Part shown: positions 9,774 to 18,061 of the stretch, piece after piece
Position numbering within the stretch: the stretch's first letter is position 1
Layout: each line of letters opens with the position of its first letter
Made by a program: the position numbers and the translations under genes
The notes under the pieces: model-generated
What the model was told of the DNA's origin: nothing
The model's input: the letters and a program-made list of their open reading frames with translations, nothing else
Database searches by the model: none
Source of the DNA: Phymatolithon calcareum
Lineage: Eukaryota; Rhodophyta; Florideophyceae; Hapalidiales
Assembly (NCBI GenBank): GCA_977006965.1
Contig: OZ345357.1
Coordinates: forward strand, 1,984,001 to 2,048,000
DNA length: 64,000 bases
Direction of reading: 5' to 3'

Positions 9774-10105
9774 TAAATGATGCTGAAAAAGTGGGGACTA
9801 GCCACGAAGGGCGACTTCGTGAAAGATCGTAATTCGATTACTTTATTCTTGAGCGCAACTCGGAGCACCATATCTTGCATATAAGATTCGTCTGCATATG
9901 TTCCCTCCAAGTTTCGAATTTCATCTCTCGGCCTTCTCCTAAGCCCAGAACCTTCACTTGAAGAATTGCTCGAAGCGTCAGCACAGCCCTCATTCGCTTC
10001 TACATTTGTCAATAGGCCCGTGACCGCCCGCTGCCGCCGACGCGTGAAAAGGGGTTCTTCCCCTCTCATGGATTGGTGACTCTGCGGAACGGTCGAAAGG
10101 TGCAA
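9641..10105 (-). CDS. Minus-strand ORF of 154 residues, unrecognised
   Basis: The frame begins MHLSTVPQSHQS and has a Ser-rich section (ASSNSSSEGSG), a basic stretch and a hydrophobic/aromatic end (SPHFFSIIYRKHEWEAFIDL). It is antisense to the start of the Hint-like exon and to the last frame of the preceding relic, so at most one strand is real here. I cannot decide which from sequence alone, and I recognise no family. The A' copy is 40277-40741. Confidence 0.25.
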   Translation of the reverse strand: MHLSTVPQSHQSMRGEEPLFTRRRQRAVTGLLTNVEANEGCADASSNSSSEGSGLRRRPRDEIRNLEGTYADESYMQDMVLRVALKNKVIELRSFTKSPFVASPHFFSIIYRKHEWEAFIDLSVNPLQKKNEDGFFATIRLTGSAPSNQNTQTC

Positions 10106-10555
10106 ATATGTAATCTACAGCAAGTGGAGGATGTGGAAGTTTCACAGGCAGTGTTCAGCACTGTCATTCTCTTCACGCACGCAAGTAACGCAATCGTGTC
10201 CGATATGGTGTCCATAACCATATTGCCAAGAACCGCTTCCACCTCGAGAACGCACTTTCTAAAAGTTCCCGAAAGTCACCTCGCTGCCGGTTTTTTTAGA
10301 GTGGGCGATGTCATATGGGTGACGAAGAATGTCGCAATGGTTCTGGAAGCGATTCGCAGCATTCGTCGCGAGCGCATGTGCGGTTTCTACAACTCGCATA
10401 CAAATAAGGGCACTATTCTCGTGAGCAGTGGAAGGGGATTATCAGCCGTTCTCGCATCGTCTTACGCCACAGCAGTGAACCCATTTGCGGCACATGCTCA
10501 CTCTTTCTTTGGTGTCACTTTTGCCGAGATATCGCGTTCGTTTCCTGGAAGGTAG
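10016..10555 (+). pseudogene. Hedgehog-type Hint domain relic with catalytic residues lost
   Basis: The frame opens directly after an acceptor-like ACATTTGTCAATAG. It reads GFFPSHGLVTLRNGRKVQI, then VFSTVILFTHAS, PESHLAAGFFRVGDVIWV, GFYNSHTNKGTILV and AVLASSYA. This order matches Hint domains of hedgehog-type proteins: C-F-x...T-V-x-L-x-x-G, then T-x-x-H-L, GD-x-V, G-x-Y-x-P-x-T-x-x-GT-x-V-x-D-G, and AS-C-YA. By eye alignment the nucleophilic Cys is Phe (TTC for TGC, 10055-10057), the Thr of TxxH is Pro while His is kept, the Asp of VDG is Ser, and the Cys of ASCYA is Ser. Intact Hint domains cut the protein chain and, in hedgehog, attach cholesterol; this one could not. No signal domain was recognised upstream. 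Confidence 0.7.
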
Positions 10556-10556
10556 C

Positions 10557-12462
10557 TTTTTCGTCTCTCTCCTCGCTTGTGGAGGCGTTTGCTCCCCCGG
10601 GTCCGCAACATTGTGCCATAGCCGTGCTCACTATCCGGTGGTTTGCGAAGCGATTTAAGCCCTCGTTTTAATGCACGCGCCTTCGTGGCCTCAGCGACGT
10701 GATTCTAGAATCAACAGGACTTTTTTCTGACTGCCTTTCTCATTTTGCTGATTTCTTCGACTGATCTCGCGTTCTTAGACATTCGCAAAATAAAAACTTA
10801 TGTTGACTAAATCTTTTCCCTTTCCTCCACTTCTTCAACGTTACACAAGGTATTTATGGTGCGAAGTGCAAGTCGAAACTATTATGCTTTACTGTTAACT
10901 CAGCAAGATCGTCGAATGAGAGCTGCATGCAAAGCACAATAAAGGCCGATAATCGGCAGACGGTTTGCTTCAACGTTTTGTACCTACCATCCATAAACGT
11001 TGCGGTCTGTCCTTGCAACTCCGGAAACGTCAAGATTTCTAGGACGAAGGGATGGCGCTAATTGCTCTCAGCTCGCCAACACGCAGACTCGAATGTATTA
11101 CGCTGGATATCAGCCACAAGCGTTGTCAGACGTAGCATGTGGCAAAATGCGCCGCTAAGGCACGCATTTCCAGGGGGGCACAGCGCGGCGGTCAGGCGGA
11201 CGAAGTAATTCTGCGAAAGCGGTATCGCCAGCGAAGTTGGGCAGAACAGCGGGCAAGCGTACGATTCAGTACAGTACTGCGAGGGCAGCGTCGCGGCATC
11301 ATCTCCAGCCACGTGAGACAGAGCGGCATGAGGCAGCGGCGTATTGTGGTTTCCACTTGCCATAACGTCAATCAGACCTGTAGTTTTGACTATTATAGGC
11401 CAGTAGGCCCTCGGCGACGACACAGCGCTGCCATTTCGTGGACCATAATTATTATGGTTCACTAGAAGACCAGACGAAAAATATAGTAAAATTCAGGTTG
11501 ATCCAAGTCGAAAAGTTGAAACTGTTTGAAAGAAAACTGGTAAGCATTTTTCTGTAATGATTGATTACAGTAGAGCATTGGAAACTTCATAGTTAACAAT
11601 ATTTCACTTCTGTCTACACATTTTCTTGAAACTGGATACGGTCCCGTAGGTGCGAACGACATAATTAGATTTTCCATCCAGTTTATGAGCATTGTTTTAG
11701 CCAGTGGGAGCGCTTGAAAGATAGGGTGTAGGTCCTTAATAATCATTACTTCTTTATGTCCGCGCCTCCTCCCAGTACTATTAAGAGTACTCGACAAGAA
11801 GTACCGTTATCCGATTCCGTAACTGCTACATTTGGATGCACATTTATGGGCATCTCTACCATGAAGCCTTAGACATTGTGTTATATAAACAACTTTGTAA
11901 CAAAGGTTAGACCAGGAAGTAAAGCGTATTCTTAGTCTTTGTACCGTGCCATCAGTGCGATCATCGCGATGATGATTCCACTTGTTTGGCACTACATTTT
12001 TATAGTACTCTTGCGGACCGTCCCAGGTGAGACTATGTTTATTCCAGAACTATTGATGTGCTGCAATCGCAGCACCACCCGAATATATTTCACACTGGCC
12101 TGGATAGCCTACAGGGAAGCTTCTAGTAGTATTTACATTGCGCGCTGGTGAGCATTTGGGACTGCGGATGTAGACAAAAATCAACAAAAAGTAAACTACT
12201 GCTTGCCCAACTATTTTGACGAGAGTGACCATAACCCACATTGCGCGAGCAACCCAACTTCACCGGCAGCGTCAATCATAGGGTGGTGAATATGGAACCA
12301 TTCACACCCCCGCGACAGAGCATTAGGCAAACTCCGCGTGGCATGTGTCGAAGAGCGAGCGACAAGACAGGCGGAGCGCCGTGCAAAACCTGCCACGACA
12401 CTTCGCGTTGAGATATTTGAAGCCTCGCAACTCAGTACCGAATAGATATTCGACTCTATAAA
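10557..12462 (+). repeat. 0.9-kb segment plus promoter segment, copy 1
   Basis: The first part (10557-11460) carries 'CTCGCTTGTGGAGGC', 'CTTCGTGGCCTCAG' and 'AATCAACAGGACTTTTTTCTG' landmarks. The second part (11461-12462) ends in the TATA box at 12457-12462. The whole recurs at 15650-17243, 18062-19701, 53440-55404 and 59553-61517. Frames are open on both strands over 11058-11465, but neither strand is clearly coding. Near the end, at about 12280-12311, is an imperfect hairpin (GGGTGGTGAAT / ATTCACACCC). The A' copy is 41193-43098. Confidence 0.8.
12457..12462 (+). promoter_or_regulatory. TATA box, cassette copy 2
   Basis: TATAAA in the conserved GACTCTATAAATGGTTTTATGCA context. Downstream the usual ACAAGATGG start is changed (ACAAGAGGG), and a damaged copy of the two-exon gene's N-terminal region follows. 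The A' copy is 43093-43098. Confidence 0.6.
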
Positions 12463-12499
12463 TGGTTTTATGCATTGGACCTAATGTGAAGCAAGTCGA

Positions 12500-12727
12500 C
12501 GAACAAGAGGGAATGTGCGATTGACATCGACAAAATCCGCAAACCTCTCTGAAAAGGTATCCCTAATATCTGGGCCAAACAAGAAAAAATCCCCGTGCCG
12601 GAGTGTCATGGCGCACCATTGAGCATTTCATAGCTGAACCTCCGCGCCGTGCTGAGTAGATTACGAGGGCACGATCCCACGGTGCACGATAAGATTATGG
12701 ACCTCTGTGAGTTGTAGCAGAGACAAA
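12500..12727 (+). pseudogene. Damaged N-terminal exon joined to a conserved C-terminal exon
   Basis: Positions 12520-12630 match the first exon of the two-exon gene (TSTKSAN, SGPNKKK) with a deletion and frameshift. Then 12634-12727 gives LNLRAVLSRLRGHDPTVHDK to a TAG stop. The C units carry the same C-terminus as LRTVLNRLPAHDPTVHDKI to TAA (51566-51667). Most differences between them are conservative or synonymous, so this end was probably coding. It converges on the TruC-like relic. No family recognised. The A' copy is 43136-43363. Confidence 0.5.
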
Positions 12728-12737
12728 AAATGAAAAC

Positions 12738-13480
12738 TTTATTGAAAAACATTTAGGGTTTGGGTGCACTGGCGATGGGATTAGTGAGACCGGAGCTTCA
12801 ATTGTGACTCGCTTTTCCGCAAACGGGTCACTAAACGTTAGTCTTCTTGCATGAAGGTAGCAACGCGTCATGCCCTATTTCTCACGGACGAATCTATTTA
12901 GTTTTCTTTGCGCATAATTACTGTCTCCAAGGATTGGGAACCGGCTGTTACTCAGATGTGAACAGATTTGTTGGCTTCTCCCGCTCCGAAACAATGCACC
13001 AAGAACAGAAATGTCAGCATCCGGAAGCCATAGTAGCTGTTCAAATTCGATGCGCGCTGAATGTTGAACATGTTTGTAGACTGTAATATCTTTGAGAGGA
13101 TGATCATTTGTCCAGGTTACGGGCAATTACGACCCTGTCGTTAACGCCGAGTAATTATTGTTGTTATCATCACGTTGCAATGCGGGTTGCAGTCGTGCCG
13201 CATTCTCAGATGTATGCAGTGGAACGAGCATCACGCCGCTTGTACATCTGTCAAGTCGGTGCACTAGAAACACCTCCATGGGACTGCCATTTGGACTTTA
13301 ATGTGCGGCACGCAACTCGTTCACCATGTACCTTGATTCGCGACCCCCGTTCGGTCGGTTTTCACGCGGAGCACTAGAAATCCTGCAGGTCTGTCCACTG
13401 ATACATAATGCTCAGTGCGAAATAATATCGAAATTCCAGTGCCAACTCGTCAAGCCTGCGGAGACGCTCGCGGGCGGGTG
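12738..13480 (-). pseudogene. TruC-like pseudouridine synthase relic (RluA superfamily)
   Basis: Read on the minus strand, in several frames: GTGISILFRTEHYVSVDRPAG (about 13440-13385), an intact active-site block LVHRLDRCTSGVML (13270-13220), TSENAARLQ, then the frame 13126-12875 (DHPLKDITVYKHV... FRSGRSQQICSHL, PILGDSNYAQ..., LNRFVREK). Last comes ARRLTFSDPFAEKRVTIEAP. This order and wording fit RluA-superfamily tRNA pseudouridine synthases, closest to the TruC pattern (DKPxGxLVHR, HRLDRxTSGV, TGRxHQxRxHL, PIxGDxxYG, NR, LHAxxL). Asp in HRLDR would be the catalytic residue. The expected TGR-HQ-R is SGR-QQ-C, and frames break at least three times. A minus-strand AATAAA lies at 12743-12738. 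Confidence 0.8.
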
Positions 13481-13624
13481 ACGAGGAAATAATACCGGTA
13501 CTGCTGGCTCGCTGGTTGATAACGCATAGATGAAATGCCGTTTTAATTGACCATGCACACAATTTTGGTATCTCGGCAAGAGCAACGGAGTTGGGAAGCA
13601 AACCGGAGAGGTCGAAATTTGAAA

Positions 13625-13867
13625 ATGGATAGTGAAAGTGGGAGAGGTCAGGCGTGTTCGAACATGAGATTGCGTGGTACTAGTATTGATATTGATGATA
13701 GACTCTTCAGGCTCAGAGTGCCGTGTAATTGGGTATTGACATATGAGCCAATTGTATTTTCAGCTAGAATAAGTCCATTTTCTGGTCTGATTCAGGTCTT
13801 GATTCAGGAAGGCAATTCGTGTCTGTACATGGTGTCCCGTCCAGCAGGCTTTATGCATGTGCAATAG
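13625..13867 (+). CDS. Conserved plus-strand ORF divergent from the TruC relic, 80 residues
   Basis: An ATG frame beginning MDSESGRGQACSNMRLRGTS with core FRLRVPCNWVLTYEPIVF, SARISPFSG and LIQVLIQEGNSCL. The C units carry a related frame (52572-52841, 58686-58955) beginning MDRESGRVQAFSNMGLRGTG. The differences include many conservative changes and no indel across the core, so a coding past is likely. It begins about 150-250 bases from the start side of the TruC-like relic, on the opposite strand, as in a divergent gene pair. Function not recognised. The A' copy is 44261-44503. Confidence 0.45.
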   Translation: MDSESGRGQACSNMRLRGTSIDIDDRLFRLRVPCNWVLTYEPIVFSARISPFSGLIQVLIQEGNSCLYMVSRPAGFMHVQ

Positions 13868-14144
13868 GAACACGTACTTCCGTGAAGAACCTGTCACCAT
13901 CCCGTCCCTTATTTTGGTGACGGCGGTAGTGCTGTTTTCGACGCAGATCGAGATGGATGCTAGCTGATTGAAGAGATTAATTATCTCTAGAATTGGGTGC
14001 GGTGGAGAAGCAAGCAGTTGCTTTGGTGATGACGTCTCAAGATCTCAATGGTTAATTTTTCAGAGAGATTCATATGGGAACAACAACTTAGAAACTCAAT
14101 GACGCGAGAAAGACGAATGACTCAGACTGGACATTCGATTCGCC

Positions 14145-14474
14145 ATGCGCAGTGCTATCGCTGAGGAATGGACAGTCTTTTTCAGTTTCCCTGAGCCTTC
14201 CAACAAAATCGGGACTGGAAGTCCCAACCCGTGCGTAAAAATCGTTTGAAAAGTGAACGCAATTAGTCTTCGGGTGATCCCTTCATCAATGCTTAAATAT
14301 GTAGACTGTAGGAAAGTAATACTACGAAAGTTACAGATTCGACAAAATCTACGATTTCCCTGCCCTCCCTTTGATCTAAGGTGGAACAAATATTGCAAAA
14401 AATTAAGTACTAGAACATCAATTGGCTTGGCGTGTTGCGACCGACGTACAGCATACCACGGGCTACGTTCGTAG
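14145..14474 (+). pseudogene. Small gene relic: FPEPSN exon and ILRKLQIRQN exon
   Basis: ATG 14145 opens a 34-residue frame, MRSAIAEEWTVFFSFPEPSN, to a TGA at 14247. ATG 14289 opens a 61-residue frame (MLKYVDCRKVILRKLQIRQN... TSIGLACCDRRTAYHGLRS). The paralogue at 17289-17518 suggests the two are exons split by a 38-base intron. In this copy the acceptor reads TTCGG instead of TTCAG, so splicing would fail. Function unknown. The A' copy is 44781-45110. Confidence 0.4.
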
Positions 14475-14497
14475 AGAAGAAAGAGCCTTATGTCTTA

Positions 14498-14528
14498 CCT
14501 CCCAATGTTCTTTAGAGCAGTGGCAGGA
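14498..14528 (+). repeat. Damaged copy of the hairpin segment
   Basis: The right arm TGGCAGGA is intact, but the left arm is changed to ACCTCCCA. Flanks match the other hairpin segments. The A' copy is 45134-45164. Confidence 0.6.
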
Positions 14529-14887
14529 GGTAACGCTACATGCTCTGTTCGAATTTTGTAACTACTATGTCATAGAATTGTCAGCATGCACCATCTCTGA
14601 CTCTTTTCGCTCACATCATCCATTCTCGTTTCCGGTCGAACCCTCCCTAATCTCACTCTGAATTTTCACTTGAACTCAACCATCACTGATTACTTTCTGA
14701 TCTACCAACATTAATCACAACTATTCACTCGCACATTAAAAGGACCAGTACAACCGCTTCCATCACCGAGTCACCGACAGTTCCAGCTTCTTCTTTACCA
14801 CCGCTCGCTCAGCCTACGTTCTCTATGCCTCTGCCCATCACTAAGTGCACCCCGTTTCCTGCATCCCTTGGACAGGATTGCTTCGTG

Positions 14888-14919
14888 TCCTGCCAATATT
14901 CTTTAGAGCAGTGGCAGGA
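14888..14919 (+). repeat. Conserved hairpin segment (8-bp stem)
   Basis: A perfect TCCTGCCA/TGGCAGGA stem with loop ATATTCTTTAGAGCAG. The segment continues through about 15110, where the paralogue of the MITE site is empty (TTAA at 15088-15091). The A' copy is 45524-45555. Confidence 0.8.
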
Positions 14920-15254
14920 GGTACCGTAACATGCTTTTTTCGAATTCCGTAACTACTGTATCATAGAATTGTCAGCATGGAACATCTCTGACTATTTTCG
15001 CTCATATCACTCATTCTCGTTTCCACTCCCATCCACCGTAAGGTCAGACCGAATATCTACCTGAACTCAACCATCACTGAATACGATTTAAAAATCTGAA
15101 AACTATATGGTTGTTTCCGAAGTCGGGTGATTAAGAAGCAGTACACTTTCAATAATTCTGCAGGTTGATGGCATTTTTACGAAACTGCATCTAAGAAACT
15201 GAACGACAGACTGATATAAGTCTGTTGTTCCTGTTTTTATCGAAATCACCAATC

Positions 15255-15356
15255 ATGTCTGTCCGGCTGCCAAACGGCGGTGAAGGCGTTTCTGAAGATA
15301 TCTCTCGTGCACTGAAGCTAGCAAAAAAGATCACATGGCAAGACCAAATTTTTTAA
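15255..15356 (+). CDS. Short conserved ORF, 33 residues (MSVRLPNGG type)
   Basis: Frame MSVRLPNGGEGVSEDISRAL... ends IF before TAA. Paralogues are at 17676-17798 (MSIQLPNGGETVSEDIPRAL, 40 residues), at 53057 and 59171 (truncated by an early TGA), and a relic near 1088. The start and the PNGGEGVSED core are kept while downstream ends differ, so it may be the first exon of a lost gene or a small peptide gene. The A' copy is 45891-45992. Confidence 0.35.
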   Translation: MSVRLPNGGEGVSEDISRALKLAKKITWQDQIF

Positions 15357-15649
15357 ATCAGCAAAGGAACAAGTGAAATTAATTGTTCACCAAATGGCAG
15401 TGCCGTGGGGACCTCCTGGGCTTGGTCAGTCCTAACCAGAGGTCCTCTTTTATGTCTGACACATGTAAATCTGAACTCCGACATCGTATTTATAGATTCT
15501 AGCTATACTCAGTCCATAATGCTGGAGCAACACCTTCACCAATTCCGCCTACTGTACGACATGCCAACTGACGTGCTATTTCCCGCAGTCGCACTGCGGT
15601 GCCCCCGCCGGCAGAAAAGATCCCGCCCACAGCAGCGCCAAAAATAATT

Positions 15650-17243
15650 TGTGCCGCTCAGTCTCTGTAGTTTCCCGCAGGCAGCTTTTTGTTCCTCTCT
15701 CCTCGCTTGTGGAGGCATTTTTCCCCGCTGGTCTGCCCTGCTGTGCCATAACCGAGCTCACTATCTGGAGGTTTGGGAAGAGTGTAAGTCCTTATTTCAA
15801 TGCGAGCGCCTTCGTGGCCTCAGCAACGTACTTCTTGAATCATCAGGACTTTTTTCTGACTGCCTTTCTCATTTTGTTGATTTGTCCGACTTACCTCGCG
15901 TCCTTCGATTGTCGCAAAATAAAAACATATGTTTACTTAATTTTTTCCCTTTTCTCCACTTCTTCAACGTTACACAAGGTATTTCTGGTGCAAAGAGGAA
16001 GTCCGAAATATGATACTTTTCTTTTAACTTAGCAAGAACGTCGAATGAGAGCTGCATGCAAAGCACAATAAAGCCCGATAATCGGCAGACGTTTTGCTCC
16101 AACGTTTTGTACCTACCAACTACAAACGCCGCGGTCTGTCCTTGCGAATCCGAAAACGCCACGATATCTGCGACGAAGGAACGGCGCTAATTGCTCTCTG
16201 CTCGTTAACAGACGGAGTAGAATGTAATACGTTGGAAATCATCCAAAAGCGTTGTCAGACGTAGCATTTGGCAGAATGCGCCGCTAAGGCATGAATTTCC
16301 AGCGGGATGCAGCGCGGCGGTCTGGCGGAAGAAGTAGTTCGACGAAAGCCGTGTCGAGGTATACATCGCCAGCGCGGTGGGGCAGAACAGCGGTCAAGCG
16401 TACGATTCAGTACAGCACGGCGAGGGCGGCGTCGCGGCATCATCTCTAGCGGCGTGAGACAGAGAAGCATGGGGCAGCTGTGTATAGTGGTTTCCACGTG
16501 CCATACAGTCAATCAGACCTCTGGTTGAGACCAGTATGGAGCAGTAGGCCCTCGGCGAGGAAACGGCGGTGGCATTTGATGGACAATTAAGGTTTACTAA
16601 ACCGGTCAGACGAAAAATATAGTAAAATTTAGGTTATTCCAAGGCGAAAAGTTGAAACTGTTTGAAAGTACCTTGGTAAGCATTTTTCTGTAATGATTGG
16701 TTACAGCCGAGTATTGGAAACTTCACTTCTTTCTACACATTACAGTATCTTGAAACTGGATACTCTTCCGTGGATGCAAACGATATATTTAAATTGTTCA
16801 TCCGATTTATGAGGATGGTTTCGGCCAGTGAGAGCGTTTGAAGGATAGGGTTTAGTTCCTTAATAATCATTACTTCTTGATGTCCGCGCCTCCTGCAAGT
16901 ACTAATAAGAGCCCTGGGAAAGAAGTACAGCTATCCGATTCCGTAGCTCTCGGTCGACAACTACTTTGGCCACGGACGAGAGTCACCACTGCCCATATTG
17001 CGCGAGCAGCCCAACTTCACCGCCACCCTCAATCATGGCGTGGTGAATAGGGTACTATTTACACCCCCACGACAGAGCATCAGGCAAACTCCGCGTAGCG
17101 AGTGTCGAAGAGCGAGGTACAGGACAGACGGAGCGTCGTGCAAAACCTGCTGAAGAGCGAGCTAGCCCCAGTACAGCGACAATTCGCGTTGAGATTTTTG
17201 AAGCATCGCAACTCAGTATCGAATATATCTTCGACTCTATAAA
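15650..17243 (+). repeat. 0.9-kb segment plus promoter segment, copy 2 (internally deleted)
   Basis: Same landmarks as the copy at 10557. The stretch around 16940-16950 jumps from 'TCCGTAGCT' to the 'ACTACTTTGGCCACGG' part, so about 300 bases of the promoter segment are missing. It ends with a TATA box at 17238-17243. The A' copy is 46286-47879. Confidence 0.8.
17238..17243 (+). promoter_or_regulatory. TATA box, cassette copy 3
   Basis: TATAAA 51 bases before the ATG at 17289, with the same spacing and the same CTCACAAGATGG start context as the two-exon gene, but in front of a different coding body. The A' copy is 47874-47879. Confidence 0.65.
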
Positions 17244-17288
17244 TGGTTTTATGCATAGGACGTAAAGTGAAGCAAGTCGACTCACAAG

Positions 17289-17518
17289 ATGGAATATGGA
17301 ATCGCCGAGGGGCGAACAGTCTTTCCTAGTTTCCCTGAGCCTTCCAACACAATCGAGGTTAGAAATCCCAACCTCGGCGTACCAAGCTTTAGAAAGTGAA
17401 TGCAGTTACTCTTCAGGGAAACCCTTCATCAATGCTTGAATATGAGGAGTGTTGGAAAACAATACTACGAAAGTTACAGATTCGACAAAATCTACGATTG
17501 TTCCTACCCTCCGTGTGA
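17289..17518 (+). pseudogene. Promoter-swapped small gene: MEYGIAEGRTVF... body
   Basis: The ATG of the shared cassette runs straight into MEYGIAEGRTVFPSFPEPSN, the body otherwise found at 14145 without that promoter. A 38-base GT-AG intron (17379-17416, acceptor TTACTCTTCAG) would join NPNLG to GNPSSMLEYEECWKTILRKL in frame, ending at TGA 17516-17518 (63 residues). Relative to 14289-14474 one extra base near 17505 moves the downstream part (PCDLMSMEEPILQKL... YHGLRL) out of frame, so the protein is probably truncated. The intron is inferred from frame restoration only. The A' copy is 47925-48154. Confidence 0.45.
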
Positions 17519-17675
17519 TTTAATGTCTATGGAGGAACCGATATTGCAAAAATTAAGTCCTAGAACACTAATTGGCTTAGCGTGTTTGGACCGAAGTACA
17601 GCATACCACGGGCTACGTTTGTAGAGAAGAAAGAGCCGCAGTATGTTGTTCCTGTTTTTATCGAAATCACTAATC

Positions 17676-17798
17676 ATGTCTATCCAGCTGCCAAACGGCG
17701 GAGAAACAGTTTCTGAAGATATTCCTCGTGCACTGAAGGTAGCAAAAAAGTTCAAACGGCATGACGAGATTTTTTCAAATCAGCAAAGGAACCAGTGA
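17676..17798 (+). CDS. Short conserved ORF, 40 residues (MSIQLPNGG type)
   Basis: Paralogue of the ORF at 15255. It reads MSIQLPNGGETVSEDIPRAL, then a basic stretch KVAKKFKRHDEIF and a Gln/Asn end. The first 20 residues are conserved with substitutions. A possible splice donor (AAG/GTAGCA) follows RALK. The A' copy is 48312-48434. Confidence 0.35.
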   Translation: MSIQLPNGGETVSEDIPRALKVAKKFKRHDEIFSNQQRNQ

Positions 17799-18061
17799 AA
17801 CTAAGTGTCCGCCAAATGGCGGTGCTGTGTGGACCTCTTGCGCCTGGCCGGTCCTAACCAGAGGTACACCTCTATGTCTGACACATGTAAAACTGAACTC
17901 CGACCTCGTATTGATAGCTTCTAGCAATACTCAGTCCAGCATGCTGGAACAATACCTTCGCCAACTTCGCTTAGTGTGGCAGATTCCAACTGCCGTGCTA
18001 TTTCCCGCAGTCGCATTGCAGTGCCCCCCCCGCCGCCACAAAATATCCCGCCCACCGCAGT

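Noticed and set aside
11058-11465. Antisense ORF pair in the 0.9-kb segment (134 and 108 residues)
   Set aside because: Both strands stay open in several copies and neither shows a clear coding pattern; treated as repeat sequence.
12738-13480. Bacterial contamination as the source of the TruC-like sequence
   Set aside because: It is embedded in eukaryotic repeat units in several diverged copies next to spliced-gene and promoter sequences, so it is part of this genome.
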